This document shows positions 31,795 to 40,724 of a stretch of 64,000 nucleotides of DNA, in pieces (the first letter of the stretch is position 1; each line of letters begins with the position of its first letter). The notes beneath the pieces are model-generated. The model searched no databases and was not told the origin of the DNA. It saw only the letters and a program-made list of their open reading frames with translations. The position numbers and the translations under genes are program-made. The DNA lies in the NCBI GenBank assembly GCA_033283325.1, contig JAWMQO010000002.1, positions 579,792-643,791 on the forward strand. The letters are read 5' to 3'. The stretch is from Mangrovimicrobium sp033283325 (GTDB taxonomy: Bacteria > Pseudomonadota > Gammaproteobacteria > Pseudomonadales > Halieaceae).

Positions 31795-32715
31795 ATGTCC
31801 ATCGGTGAATTCGACCTGATCTATCGCTACTTCTCGGCCCTGGGCCGCGGCCCGGGAGTGGATCTCTCGGTGGGTGACGATTGCGCCATCCTGCGCCTCG
31901 AGGCGGGGGAGCGCCTGGCGACCTCGGTGGATACCGTGGTCGAGGGCGTGCATTTCCCCGAAGACATGTTCCCGGAAGACCTCGGCTTCCGCGCCGTCTC
32001 GGTGGCGGCCTCGGACCTCGCCGCCATGGGTGCGCGGCCACTGGGCATGACCATCGCGCTGACCCTGCCCGAAGCTGACCAGCTTTTCCTGCACGCCTTC
32101 AGTGAGGGCGTCGCGCAGGCGGTGAGTGAGTACCAACTGCCCCTGGTGGGTGGTGACACCACGCGGGGCCCGCTGAGCATTGCGGTGCAGGTCCTGGGCG
32201 CAGTACCCCGGGACCGGGCGCTGCTGCGCAGCGGGGCGCGTGTGGGTGATCGTTTGTGTGTCTCTGGCCCGCTCGGGGACGCGGCGGCGGCCCTGTCGGT
32301 GATGAACGGGGAGTGGCGCCCCGAGGCGGATGTGGCTGAGGCACTGATGGCGCGCTATAACCGGCCCCGGCCCCGGCTCGATCTGGGGCGCGAGCTGCTC
32401 CATGTCGCCACCGCCTGTATCGATATCTCCGACGGGCTGCTGGCGGACGCGGGGCATATTGCGGCCGGCAGCGGGGTTGGCCTGCGCATTGATCCGGACG
32501 CACTGCCCCTTTCTGCGGCCCTGCGCACGCACCCGGAGCGGCAGCAGGTTCTGCGCTGGGCGCTGGCAGGGGGCGACGACTATGAGCTGTGCTTCACCCT
32601 GTCGCCCGACAGCGATTTGCCTGCAGGCTGTGTGCAGATTGGCGAGGTGGTGTCCGGCAGCGGGGTCGAGACGGGGCTTGACGAGGCCTTTGTCGGTGGA
32701 TTCCAGCATTTTTGA
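31795..32715 (+). CDS. thiL: Thiamine-monophosphate kinase
   Basis: A 306-residue kinase converting thiamine monophosphate to thiamine pyrophosphate with ATP. Family motifs are GEFDLIYRYFS, VGDDCAIL (metal-binding Asp pair), the STDTVVEGVHF-type segment read here as TSVDTVVEGVHFP, and AGGDDYELCFT near the C-terminus. The length is slightly shorter than the E. coli enzyme (325). It lies between nusB and pgpA in the common order. Confidence 0.97.
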   Translation: MSIGEFDLIYRYFSALGRGPGVDLSVGDDCAILRLEAGERLATSVDTVVEGVHFPEDMFPEDLGFRAVSVAASDLAAMGARPLGMTIALTLPEADQLFLHAFSEGVAQAVSEYQLPLVGGDTTRGPLSIAVQVLGAVPRDRALLRSGARVGDRLCVSGPLGDAAAALSVMNGEWRPEADVAEALMARYNRPRPRLDLGRELLHVATACIDISDGLLADAGHIAAGSGVGLRIDPDALPLSAALRTHPERQQVLRWALAGGDDYELCFTLSPDSDLPAGCVQIGEVVSGSGVETGLDEAFVGGFQHF

Positions 32716-32730
32716 ATGCAGGGCTTGTGA

Positions 32731-32804
32731 GATCGCTCACGGAGTGAGCTCCCACAGGGCCGCGCGCACTTCTTGCCGTTGTGGGAGACCGCTCCGCGGG
32801 CGAT
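32731..32804. repeat. REP pair (BIME-like) between thiL and pgpA
   Basis: GATCGCTCACGGAGTGAGCT and CCCACAGGG (32731-32759) face an inverted copy, GTGGGAGACCGCTCCGCGGG then CGAT (32781-32804). It ends 9 bp before the pgpA start and fills almost the whole gap. Confidence 0.88.
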
Positions 32805-32813
32805 GATACTGCC

Positions 32814-33287
32814 ATGAACCAGCAACCTACTCCGTTCAAGTCACCCGTACAGTTTCTCGCCTTCGGCTTTGGCAGCGGCCTCAGCCCGAAAGCCCCCGGG
32901 ACGGCCGGCACGATAGCGGCCCTGCCACTCTACTGGCTGCTCGCCCAACTGGGGCTGGTGGGCTACACCCTGGCGGTCTTGCTGGCCCTGGTCGCCGGCA
33001 TCTGGATATGCCAGCGCGCCAGCGATGAACTGGGCGTCCACGATCACGGCGGTATCGTCTGGGACGAGTTCGTCGGCCTGTGGATAGCGCTTTGGGCCCT
33101 GCCCGTGGATTGGCTGTGGGCGCTCGGCGGCTTCGCCCTGTTCCGCCTGTTCGATATCGCCAAGCCCTGGCCTATCGGTTATCTTGACAAGAGCGTGGAC
33201 GGAGGGCTGGGGATCATGCTTGATGACATTGTCGCAGGACTCTTGGCCTGTGCCTGCTTGCATGGAATACACTGGTGGCTCGCTTGA
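32814..33287 (+). CDS. pgpA: Phosphatidylglycerophosphatase A
   Basis: A 157-residue inner-membrane enzyme that removes phosphate from phosphatidylglycerophosphate in cardiolipin/PG synthesis. GFGSGLSPKAPGTAGT (about 17-32) and DHGGIVWDEFVGLWIAL are the PgpA signatures, and three to four hydrophobic segments are visible. ATG 32814 is chosen because the 11 upstream codons lie in the REP element. The aspartyl protease gene starts 13 bp before this stop. Confidence 0.96.
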   Translation: MNQQPTPFKSPVQFLAFGFGSGLSPKAPGTAGTIAALPLYWLLAQLGLVGYTLAVLLALVAGIWICQRASDELGVHDHGGIVWDEFVGLWIALWALPVDWLWALGGFALFRLFDIAKPWPIGYLDKSVDGGLGIMLDDIVAGLLACACLHGIHWWLA

Positions 33288-33925
33288 AGGGCGCGCTTGT
33301 CTGCTTTGTTTTGCTGCTGCCGCTCCTGCCCGGGGTGGTCAGGGCCGAGCCCAGGATCACCGTGGAAGGATTGATGCCCGGTGCCGCGGTCCTGGTCATC
33401 GACGGCCAGCGCAAGATGCTCAGGGAGGGGCAGAGCCACGCCGGAGTCACCCTGGTGAGTTCGCGCTCCCAGATCGCGACACTCGAGGTGGATGGGCAGC
33501 GCCAGGTGCTGGGCCTGTCGGACCGGGTGGGAACCAACTATGTCGCGGCCGAGACCCGCTCGGTGGATATCCACCGCAACGCCTACCTGCAGTACCACAC
33601 CACTGCCGAGATCAACGGCCGCCAGATACCGGTGATGGTCGATACCGGCGCCAACCTGGTGGCGATGAACGAAAACCACGCCCGGCGGCTGGGCATCGAC
33701 CTGGAAAAGGCCCAGGCGACCCAGGTGGAGACCGCATCCGGGCTCGCCCAGGCCTGGATGGTCAGCCTGCGTTCGGTCAATATCGGCGGTATAGAAGTCC
33801 ACAACGTGGAAGCGGGAGTACTGCAGGGTAATTTTCCGGCCAGTATCCTCCTTGGCATGACCTATTTGCGCCATGTCAAAATAGAAGAGAATCAGGGTGT
33901 TATGACTTTATCCCAGCAGCGCTAG
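33275..33925 (+). CDS. Retropepsin-like aspartyl protease (clan AA, DTGA type)
   Basis: A 216-residue exported protein. It has an N-terminal signal-anchor (LVCFVLLLPLLPGVVRA, about 8-24), a first domain of about 75 residues, then a retropepsin-like unit with the catalytic MVDTGANLVAM (about 122-132) and ILLGMTYL near the end. It belongs to the group of single-domain bacterial retropepsin homologues that probably act as homodimers in the periplasm. The GTG start overlaps pgpA by 13 bp; a TTG at 33284 is an alternative. Substrate unknown. Lying between pgpA and ribA, it is probably co-transcribed. Confidence 0.85.
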   Translation: MARLKGALVCFVLLLPLLPGVVRAEPRITVEGLMPGAAVLVIDGQRKMLREGQSHAGVTLVSSRSQIATLEVDGQRQVLGLSDRVGTNYVAAETRSVDIHRNAYLQYHTTAEINGRQIPVMVDTGANLVAMNENHARRLGIDLEKAQATQVETASGLAQAWMVSLRSVNIGGIEVHNVEAGVLQGNFPASILLGMTYLRHVKIEENQGVMTLSQQR

Positions 33926-33989
33926 GGCAACTCGCCCGGGCCGTGGGAAACCTGTTAGAATACGCGCCCCCTGAACGGAAACCTCCCCA

Positions 33990-34580
33990 TTGACTGTACG
34001 TTACGTAGAATCCTCCCGCCTGCCCACCGCCTGGGGTGACTTCGCGATGCATGGCTTCGAGGACCCGGAAGCCAACAAGGAGCACGTGGTCCTGACCATG
34101 GGCGATGTCTCCGACGGCGAGCCGGTGCTGGCGCGGGTGCACTCCGAATGCCTGACCGGCGACGCCCTGTTCAGTATGCGCTGCGATTGCGGTAATCAGC
34201 TGCAGGCCGCCATGGAAGCGATCGCGAAGGAGGGGCGAGGCGCCATTTTTTACCTGCGCCAGGAAGGTCGCGGTATCGGCCTGCTCAACAAGATCCGGGC
34301 CTACAAGCTACAGGATGCGGGTGCGGATACGGTGGAGGCCAATGAGCAGCTCGGTTTTGGCGCCGATATGCGTGATTACAGTATTCTCAAGCCAATGATC
34401 GAGCACCTCGGCACCCGCAGGCTGCGTCTCATGACCAACAACCCGCGCAAGGTGGAGGCCCTGGATGAACTCGGGGTCGAGGTCACGGAGCGCATTCCCC
34501 TGCATACCCACAGCAACCCCCACAACGAGAAGTACCTGCAGACCAAGGGCGCGAAACTGGGGCACCTGTTCGAGAAGTAG
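33990..34580 (+). CDS. ribA: GTP cyclohydrolase II
   Basis: A 196-residue standalone RibA, which opens GTP in the first step of riboflavin synthesis. All catalytic elements are present: the zinc cysteines in HSECLTGDALFSMRCDCGNQ, the RQEGRGIGL segment and the TNNPRKVEAL end. This contrasts with the degenerate cyclohydrolase half of the RibBA-like protein 3.3 kb upstream, so this gene supplies the activity. The start is TTG (33990) with GGAAAC about 8 nt upstream; no ATG fits the family's N-terminus. It converges with ispA (30 bp between stops). Confidence 0.97.
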   Translation: MTVRYVESSRLPTAWGDFAMHGFEDPEANKEHVVLTMGDVSDGEPVLARVHSECLTGDALFSMRCDCGNQLQAAMEAIAKEGRGAIFYLRQEGRGIGLLNKIRAYKLQDAGADTVEANEQLGFGADMRDYSILKPMIEHLGTRRLRLMTNNPRKVEALDELGVEVTERIPLHTHSNPHNEKYLQTKGAKLGHLFEK

Positions 34581-34610
34581 CTGTTCCCGGGCCGGCACGG
34601 GGCCCGAAAC

Positions 34611-35516
34611 TCAGCGATTTCTCTCAACGATGTAGCTTGCCAGTTCCCTCAGGCCGTCAGCCGGTTCGCCAAAGCCTTCCAGGGCGGCAAGCGCCAGGCC
34701 AAGCAGGCGCCCGGCTTCTTCCTTCGCGCCTTCCAGTCCCAGCAGCTTTACGTAGGTGGGCTTGTTCGCCTCCATATCCTTGCCGCTGGTTTTACCCAGG
34801 GTCGCGGAATCGCCCTCGACGTCGAGAATGTCATCCACCACCTGGAAGGCCAGGCCGATGTGGCGACCGTAGTCGTCCAGCGCTGACAGCTCTTGGGTGC
34901 CCGCGTTTGCGGCCATGCCGCCGAGGGCAAGTGAGGCACGGATCAGGGCGCCTGTCTTCATTTCGTGCATGGCCCTGAGCGCCTCCAGGGACATGTCTGA
35001 ATCGGTGGCCTGGATGTCGATGTATTGCCCGCCTACCATCCCCGCAAAGCCGGATGCCCTCGCCAGCGTATTGATCATCAGGACCTTTTGTTCTGCACGG
35101 AGCTCCGGGGCCTCGGTGATCAGGGCAAAGGCCCGGGCCTGTAACCCATCGCCAACGAGGACGGCCGTGGCTTCGTCAAAGGCTTTGTGCAGGGAGGGGC
35201 GGCCCCGGCGTATGTCATCGTCGTCCATGGCTGGAAGATCGTCATGAATCAGCGAATAAGTGTGGATGAGCTCGAGCGCGAGGGCCGGGATCGCAGCCAG
35301 TTTTTGTACCTGCGGGGAATCACTGCCGGTGATGCACTGGGCTGCCAGCAGAACCAGGCTTGGTCGCACCATTTTACCGCTGCCATCCAGGGCGAAAGCG
35401 ATTGCTTTTTCGAGGCCGGCGGGAGTGTCGGATTCCGGGATGAGACGTTCCAGGTCTGTGCGCAAACTCTGCTGGATATGCTCAAGAATCGAGGGGGCCT
35501 GTATGGCTTTATTCAC
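34611..35516 (-). CDS. ispA: Farnesyl diphosphate synthase (geranyltranstransferase)
   Basis: A 301-residue prenyl transferase making FPP from DMAPP/GPP and IPP. The two aspartate-rich motifs are DDLPAMDDDD and DDILD. The start is taken as GTG 35516 (VNKAIQAPSILEHI), overlapping the xseB stop by 8 bp; an open frame extends further upstream to 35654 but is read inside xseB and is not homologous. xseB-ispA is the standard order. dxs, which usually follows, is instead 14 kb away across the polysaccharide locus. Confidence 0.96.
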   Translation of the reverse strand: MNKAIQAPSILEHIQQSLRTDLERLIPESDTPAGLEKAIAFALDGSGKMVRPSLVLLAAQCITGSDSPQVQKLAAIPALALELIHTYSLIHDDLPAMDDDDIRRGRPSLHKAFDEATAVLVGDGLQARAFALITEAPELRAEQKVLMINTLARASGFAGMVGGQYIDIQATDSDMSLEALRAMHEMKTGALIRASLALGGMAANAGTQELSALDDYGRHIGLAFQVVDDILDVEGDSATLGKTSGKDMEANKPTYVKLLGLEGAKEEAGRLLGLALAALEGFGEPADGLRELASYIVERNR

Positions 35517-35730
35517 CAAGCGTACTACCCTGTTCGCCGTTGGCTTCAATGAGCTGAATGCGCTGCTCCGCCTCTGAGAGGTAGGCCTGCGCCTTGCGCA
35601 GGATGGCGATGCCGCGTTCGTATGCCGCCATCGCTGCATCGAGCTCGATATCATCCTGCTCCAGTTTGCTGATAACGTCCTGGAGCGACGATACCAAGGG
35701 CTCGAATTTCTGTACTTCTTGGTCTTCCAC
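35509..35730 (-). CDS. xseB: Exodeoxyribonuclease VII small subunit
   Basis: A 73-residue helical protein with the XseB pattern FEPLVSSLQDVISKLE, LDAAMAAYERGIAI and AQAYLSEAEQRIQ. It forms exonuclease VII with XseA (not in the window). It is coupled to ispA by an 8-bp overlap. The 161 bp upstream to the divergent wbpB-like gene contain no further gene. Confidence 0.93.
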   Translation of the reverse strand: MEDQEVQKFEPLVSSLQDVISKLEQDDIELDAAMAAYERGIAILRKAQAYLSEAEQRIQLIEANGEQGSTLGE

Positions 35731-35891
35731 GGATTGCTTTCTCCAGTGCCTCGCTGCAGAATTTTGCCAAGTGACTGGCAGGGGGCAATACTAGCACCCC
35801 GGCAGGGATCAGGTCAGGCCGATTTTGGTCCGAGTTCAAGCAGAACAAAATGACTGGCTGCAGCCGTTAGCGCGTAAAATGGGGGATTGCT

Positions 35892-36839
35892 TTGAAGAAC
35901 TTTGCCATAATCGGTGTGGCGGGCTATATCGCACCCCGACATCTGAAGGCAATCAAAGATACCGGCAATGAATTGGTTGCCGCACTTGATCCCAACGACT
36001 CAGTAGGCATTATTGACAGTTATTTCCCCCAGGCGAACTTCTTCACCGAGTTCGAGCGCTTCGACCGCCACCTGGACAAGATGCGGCGGAGCAACGCCCC
36101 CGACAAAGTTGACTATATCTCCATTTGTTCCCCCAATTACCTGCACGACGCGCACATGCGGTTCGCGATTCGTTCGGGCGCCCACGCGATCTGCGAAAAA
36201 CCGCTGGTGCTCAACCCCTGGAATATCGATGGGCTGGTCGCGCTGGAGCAGGATACCGGGCGCAAGATCAACACTATTTTGCAGCTGAGACTGCACCCCG
36301 CGATCATTTCGCTGAAAGAAGAAGTGCAGGGCCGCAGGGATGGACACAAGTATGAAGTCGACCTGACTTATATAACGTCCAGGGGCCGGTGGTATCTGCG
36401 TTCCTGGAAAGGTGATGAGAAAAAGTCAGGAGGGATTGCAACCAATATCGGGGTGCACTTCTACGACATGCTGCATTACCTGTTCGGTGATTTACAGGCG
36501 AATCATATCCATTACCGCAGCGATACCAAGGCCTCGGGTTATCTGGAGTATCAACACGCCCGTGTTCGCTGGTTCCTGTCCATCGACGCTGACGACTTGC
36601 CGCAAAGCGCGATCGAGTCCGGGGCGCGAACCTTCAGGTCCATTACCGCAGATGGCCAGGAAATAGAATTCTCTGGCGGGTTCACCGATCTGCATACCAG
36701 GAGCTACGAGGAAATCCTTGCCGGGCATGGGTTTGGCCTGGAAGACAATCGCGTTGCCATCGAAACGGTCGCCGATATACGCAATCTGCCGCTTGCCCCT
36801 GGTCGCGCTGACCAACATCCCTTCCTGGAAAAGCTCTGA
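35892..36839 (+). CDS. wbpB: Gfo/Idh/MocA oxidoreductase, WbpB/WlbA-like
   Basis: A 315-residue NAD-dependent sugar dehydrogenase. The Rossmann start is FAIIGVAGYIAPRHLKAI, the conserved EKPL is at about residue 99-102 (CEKPLVLNPWN), and the LQLRLHP segment is typical of UDP-GlcNAc-uronate 3-dehydrogenases (WbpB/WlbA). These oxidise the C3 hydroxyl for the aminotransferase encoded two genes on. The start is TTG 35892 behind GGGGG (35881-35885). First gene of the polysaccharide locus; the acetyltransferase gene follows after 3 bp. The WbpA-type C6 dehydrogenase is not in the window. Confidence 0.88.
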   Translation: MKNFAIIGVAGYIAPRHLKAIKDTGNELVAALDPNDSVGIIDSYFPQANFFTEFERFDRHLDKMRRSNAPDKVDYISICSPNYLHDAHMRFAIRSGAHAICEKPLVLNPWNIDGLVALEQDTGRKINTILQLRLHPAIISLKEEVQGRRDGHKYEVDLTYITSRGRWYLRSWKGDEKKSGGIATNIGVHFYDMLHYLFGDLQANHIHYRSDTKASGYLEYQHARVRWFLSIDADDLPQSAIESGARTFRSITADGQEIEFSGGFTDLHTRSYEEILAGHGFGLEDNRVAIETVADIRNLPLAPGRADQHPFLEKL

Positions 36840-36842
36840 GCA

Positions 36843-37427
36843 ATGTCAGTCTATGTGGACGACAGCGCAATAGTTGATGAAGGGGCCCTTATCGGCGAAG
36901 GCAGTCGTGTGTGGCATTTCGCCCACGTTTGCGCTGGCGCGCAGGTAGGCAGGAACGTCAGTCTGGGTCAGAACGTGTTTGTCGGCGGCAGGGCCGTCAT
37001 TGGCGATGGTTGCAAGGTCCAGAATAACGTCTCGGTTTACGACGACGTGATTCTCGAAGCAGAGGTGTTTTGCGGCCCGAGTGCGGTCTTCACCAATGTC
37101 TACAATCCGCGTTCTACGGTAAACCGGAAGGCTGAATACCGTACTACCAGAGTCTGTCGTGGCGCTACTTTGGGCGCCAACTGCACCATCGTGTGTGGCG
37201 TCACCATCGGCGAGCACGCTTTTGTTGGCGCCGGTGCCGTGATTACCGAGGACGTCGCTGCCCATGCGCTTGTAGTCGGCGTCCCGGCAAGGCAAGTCGG
37301 CTGGATGAGCCGCTATGGTGAGCGCCTGGACCTGCCGCTTGAGGGGGAGGCGGAAGCAGATTGTCCCCATACAGGCGACCACTATCGGCTGATAGGCCAG
37401 ACACTGGAATTGGTAGCCGCCGAATGA
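36843..37427 (+). CDS. wbpD: Left-handed beta-helix N-acetyltransferase, WbpD/WlbB-like
   Basis: A 194-residue hexapeptide-repeat acetyltransferase. Repeats run through about residues 10-145 (IGEGSRVWHFAHVCAGAQVG, NVSLGQNVFVG, ATLGANCTIVCGVTIG). The family transfers acetyl from acetyl-CoA to the 3-amino group of UDP-2-acetamido-3-amino-glucuronate. It is flanked by the matching dehydrogenase and aminotransferase genes and overlaps the latter by 4 bp (ATGA). The C-terminal 45 residues (about 150-194) depart from the repeat and look like a short extension. Confidence 0.88.
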   Translation: MSVYVDDSAIVDEGALIGEGSRVWHFAHVCAGAQVGRNVSLGQNVFVGGRAVIGDGCKVQNNVSVYDDVILEAEVFCGPSAVFTNVYNPRSTVNRKAEYRTTRVCRGATLGANCTIVCGVTIGEHAFVGAGAVITEDVAAHALVVGVPARQVGWMSRYGERLDLPLEGEAEADCPHTGDHYRLIGQTLELVAAE

Positions 37428-38545
37428 GTATCGAGTTCATCGACCTGAAGAGCCAGTACCGGGACCTCAAGCCGGGGATCCAGGAGCGGATAGACAGGGT
37501 GCTCGAGCACGGCCAGTACATCATGGGTCCGGAGGTGGCGGAACTTGAAGCGCATCTCGAAACCTTCAGCGGCGCTAAACACTGTGTGACAGTGGCGAGC
37601 GGCACCGAAGCGCTGTTGATCAGCCTGATGGCGCTCGGCATAGGTCCGGGCGACGAAGTCATTACCACCCCGTTTTCCTTTATCGCCACCGCTGAAGTCG
37701 TCGCCTTGCTGGGAGCGCGCCCGGTATTCGCCGATATCGATCCCCAGACCTGCAACATTGATCCGGCGGGGATTCGTGAGTGCATTAGCGGGAAAACACG
37801 TGCGATTATGCCGGTTAGCCTATATGGGCAGCCAGCCGACATGGATGAAATAAATGCCATCGCTTGGGAAGCCGGCAATATCCCCGTCATCGAGGACGCC
37901 GCCCAGAGTTTCGGCGCCAGCTACCGTGGAGCCCGCAGCTGTAACCTCAGTACCATTGGCTGCACGAGCTTTTTTCCCAGCAAGCCGCTGGGCTGCTACG
38001 GTGATGGGGGTGCGATATTCACCAACGATACTGAAATTGCGCAAAAGTGCAGGGAACTGCGGGTCCATGGGCAGCGCGAGCGCTACCAGCATCACTCTAT
38101 CGGCGTGGGTGGTCGCATGGATACCTTGCAGTGTGCAATCGTCCTGGCCAAGCTGGAAGTCTTCGAGGAAGAAATCCACCTCAGGGAAGAGGTGGCGAAG
38201 CGTTATCACGAGCTGATCGGTGAATCGTTGCCTGGCCTACAGGTGCTGCCGTGGCCAGGGGAGGATCGCAGCAGTGTATTTGCCCAGTTCACCCTGTTGG
38301 CAGAGGAGCGGGAGTCGCTGCGCAAGCACCTCCAGGCTGCTGGAATTCCCACCGCCGTGCACTATCCGGTTCCGATCAGCCAGCAGCCCGCCTACAGGGA
38401 TTATGCGCAGGCGCACCGGTATCCGCAGGCTGAACGTGCTTCGGCGCAGGTGTTGAGCTTGCCGATGCATCCCAGGCTGCAAGCGGAAGAACAGGAACTA
38501 ATCGTCGGCCAGTTGGAAGCTGGCCTGCGTTCAGGGAGTCACTGA
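37424..38545 (+). CDS. wbpE: DegT/DnrJ/EryC1 aminotransferase, WbpE/WlbC-like
   Basis: A 373-residue PLP aminotransferase of the sugar-nucleotide class. The PLP lysine is in TSFFPSKPLGCYGDGGA, with VIEDAAQSFGA before it. It aminates C3 of the keto-uronate made by the WbpB-like enzyme. ATG 37424 is used because MSIEFIDLKSQYRDLKPGI is the family's beginning and gives a 4-bp overlap with the acetyltransferase gene. With the two preceding genes it completes dehydrogenation, amination and acetylation of a UDP-sugar. Confidence 0.92.
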   Translation: MSIEFIDLKSQYRDLKPGIQERIDRVLEHGQYIMGPEVAELEAHLETFSGAKHCVTVASGTEALLISLMALGIGPGDEVITTPFSFIATAEVVALLGARPVFADIDPQTCNIDPAGIRECISGKTRAIMPVSLYGQPADMDEINAIAWEAGNIPVIEDAAQSFGASYRGARSCNLSTIGCTSFFPSKPLGCYGDGGAIFTNDTEIAQKCRELRVHGQRERYQHHSIGVGGRMDTLQCAIVLAKLEVFEEEIHLREEVAKRYHELIGESLPGLQVLPWPGEDRSSVFAQFTLLAEERESLRKHLQAAGIPTAVHYPVPISQQPAYRDYAQAHRYPQAERASAQVLSLPMHPRLQAEEQELIVGQLEAGLRSGSH

Positions 38546-38550
38546 AGATA

Positions 38551-39552
38551 ATGAGCACTATTTCTGGCAAGCGCATATTCATAACCGGGGGCGCCGGGTT
38601 TATCGGTTCGACGCTGACCGGCCAGCTGGTGGAAGACAACCAGATTGTCGTATTCGACAATCTGGAACGGAACACCCTGGCGACCCGGGAATTTGCCTCG
38701 CATCCCCATATCCAGCTCATCGAGGGCGATATTCTCGATCGGGACGCACTTGTGGCCGCGGCCAGGGATGCCCAGCTGTTTATCCACGCGGCAGCCATCG
38801 CCGGGATCAATAACACCGTCACCAATCCCGTGCGGACGATGCGGGTCAACATGGAGGGCACCTCCAATGCACTTTATGCGGCCCAGCAGGCGGGTACCGT
38901 CGAGCGATTTCTAGAGTTCTCGACCTCCGAGGTATTTGGCAGCCGGGCCTATCGCGTGGAAGAAGGTGATTCGACAACAACGGGGGCAGTTGGCGAAGCG
39001 CGCTGGACCTACGCGGTCAGCAAGCTGGCGGGCGAGCACCTGACCCACGCCTACTACCGCGAGTTCGGGCTGCCTACGGTGACCGTAAGGCCCTTCAATG
39101 TCTACGGCCCGGGCCAGCTGGGCGAGGGGGCGGTCTCCATCATGATCCGCAAGGCGCTGGGTAATGAAGATATCTATATTTTTGGGGACGGCTCACAGAT
39201 CCGCGCCTGGTGTTATGTCGATGACATGGTGGAGGCGTTGATTCGCGCGCTGCACATGCCCGCTGCCGTGGGCGAGTCATTCAATATCGGCAATGCCCGT
39301 GCGGTGACCACGATCTTTGGCCTTGCGGAAACGATTTGCAGGGTACTGGGCTCCAAATCCAGGATTGTTTTCAGGGACGCCCTGTCGGCCGATATCGAAC
39401 TCAGGATTCCCAAGGTAGACAAGGCGAGGGAATTGATCGAATTCGAAGCCAGGGTAGACCTGGAGGAGGGGCTGATGAAGACCGCTCGCTGGATTGAGGA
39501 CAACGCCGACAAGTTCGCACCGATGCCGGCGATGTTCCGCTCAAGTGGCTGA
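38551..39552 (+). CDS. NAD-dependent sugar epimerase/dehydratase (extended SDR)
   Basis: A 333-residue extended short-chain dehydrogenase. Rossmann motif ITGGAGFIGS at about 10-19, catalytic YAVSK (Tyr-x-x-x-Lys), RPFNVYGPGQ, and the SFNIGNARAVT end typical of UDP-sugar 4-epimerases and dehydratases. The exact substrate cannot be read. It begins 5 bp after the aminotransferase gene and overlaps the next aminotransferase gene by 8 bp, so the pair probably makes a second modified sugar, for example a keto-sugar that is then aminated (inference). Confidence 0.88.
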   Translation: MSTISGKRIFITGGAGFIGSTLTGQLVEDNQIVVFDNLERNTLATREFASHPHIQLIEGDILDRDALVAAARDAQLFIHAAAIAGINNTVTNPVRTMRVNMEGTSNALYAAQQAGTVERFLEFSTSEVFGSRAYRVEEGDSTTTGAVGEARWTYAVSKLAGEHLTHAYYREFGLPTVTVRPFNVYGPGQLGEGAVSIMIRKALGNEDIYIFGDGSQIRAWCYVDDMVEALIRALHMPAAVGESFNIGNARAVTTIFGLAETICRVLGSKSRIVFRDALSADIELRIPKVDKARELIEFEARVDLEEGLMKTARWIEDNADKFAPMPAMFRSSG

Positions 39553-40675
39553 CCTGATAAGACTTTCCGCTCCCGTTCTGCCCGAGGCCGCGATCAGCCA
39601 GGTCGCTGAGGTTCTGCGCAGCGGCCAGCTGGTGCACGCCGCACAGTGCAACGCCTTCGAGGAAGAGCTGGCGGCGGCTCTCGGCGTGACCTCGGTTTCA
39701 GTCGTATCCAGTGGCACTGCGGCTTTGCACCTGTCACTGCTGGCGCTGGGTATCGGCCCCGGTGACGCCGTCATCGTGCCTGATTTCACCTTTGTGGCAA
39801 CGGCAAATGCCGTTGAGATGACTGGCGCGAGGGCCGTGGTGGTCGATGTCCAGGCGGACTCCTACAACCTCGATCCGCATGCGCTGGAGGAGTTTATCCG
39901 CGGCTGGAACCATGCGGAAACACTGAGGGCGATAATCCCCGTCTTCGAATTCGGCAACGCCGTAAACAGCGAGCGCTACCGGGAAATCGCCAGGCGTTAC
40001 GGTTTGGCCTTGATCGAAGATGCGGCCTGCGCTTTCGGAGCGCAGGATGGAGCCAGCAAGGCGGGTTCGCTGGGAGATCTCGCCTGTTTCTCTTTCCACC
40101 CCCGCAAGACCCTCACGACCGGTGAGGGCGGCGCGGTGGCCACCAGCGACCCGGAACTGGCGCGCAGGGTTCGACTGCTGCGCAGTCACGGCATGACCCG
40201 CGGCGGGGGGGGAGTGCAGTTCGAGAGCATCGGTTTGAATTACCGGATGACGGAGTTCCAGGCGGTTATCGGGCGGGCTCTACTGGGTCTGGTCCCGGCA
40301 TGGATTGAGCGGCGCCGTGAACTCGCAAAGCGTTATGGGCAGGTACTTTCAAAACTCTCCCAGCGCGGCTGGGTCCGCCTGCCGGTCATCGGCGAGGGCC
40401 ACGCCTGCCAGAGTTACATGCTCACCCTGGAAGAGCAGTTCGAGCCTCGGGCCGTGATCGAGTGGATGCGTGCGGCGGGGGTCGAGCTAAACGTGGGGGC
40501 ACAGAGCATGACATCGCTTGGCCTTTACCCTCACGCGGCGAATAGTCATTCAGTTGTCGGTACCCGGCTCGCGGCACAAGGACTCGTGTTACCGCTTCAC
40601 GAGCACCTGAGTGACGATGACGTGAATCGGGTTGCCGCCAGTCTTGAGCGCTGTCTCGCAGAGATGCGGAAATGA
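39545..40675 (+). CDS. DegT/DnrJ/EryC1 family aminotransferase (second)
   Basis: A 376-residue PLP enzyme. The PLP lysine is in CFSFHPRKTLTTGEGG, preceded by IEDAACAFGA. It is clearly a different subgroup from the 37424-38545 enzyme (for example SGTAALHLSLLALGIGPGD and an EFGN segment instead of SLYGQ). GTG 39545 overlaps the epimerase gene by 8 bp; a longer open frame from 39494 has an unrelated N-terminus. Likely aminates the product of the preceding epimerase/dehydratase. Confidence 0.9.
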   Translation: MADLIRLSAPVLPEAAISQVAEVLRSGQLVHAAQCNAFEEELAAALGVTSVSVVSSGTAALHLSLLALGIGPGDAVIVPDFTFVATANAVEMTGARAVVVDVQADSYNLDPHALEEFIRGWNHAETLRAIIPVFEFGNAVNSERYREIARRYGLALIEDAACAFGAQDGASKAGSLGDLACFSFHPRKTLTTGEGGAVATSDPELARRVRLLRSHGMTRGGGGVQFESIGLNYRMTEFQAVIGRALLGLVPAWIERRRELAKRYGQVLSKLSQRGWVRLPVIGEGHACQSYMLTLEEQFEPRAVIEWMRAAGVELNVGAQSMTSLGLYPHAANSHSVVGTRLAAQGLVLPLHEHLSDDDVNRVAASLERCLAEMRK

Positions 40676-40724
40676 CGTTGTAGCCCCGGCCCCGGCCCTG
40701 GCGCCAGGCTGGCATGACGCCGGC

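Noticed and set aside
13323..34000. Possible riboswitches upstream of glyA or the riboflavin genes
   Set aside because: I looked for FMN (RFN) and glycine riboswitch cores ahead of ribD, ribE, the ribBA-like gene, ribH and glyA and saw none; only REP and other palindromes are present.
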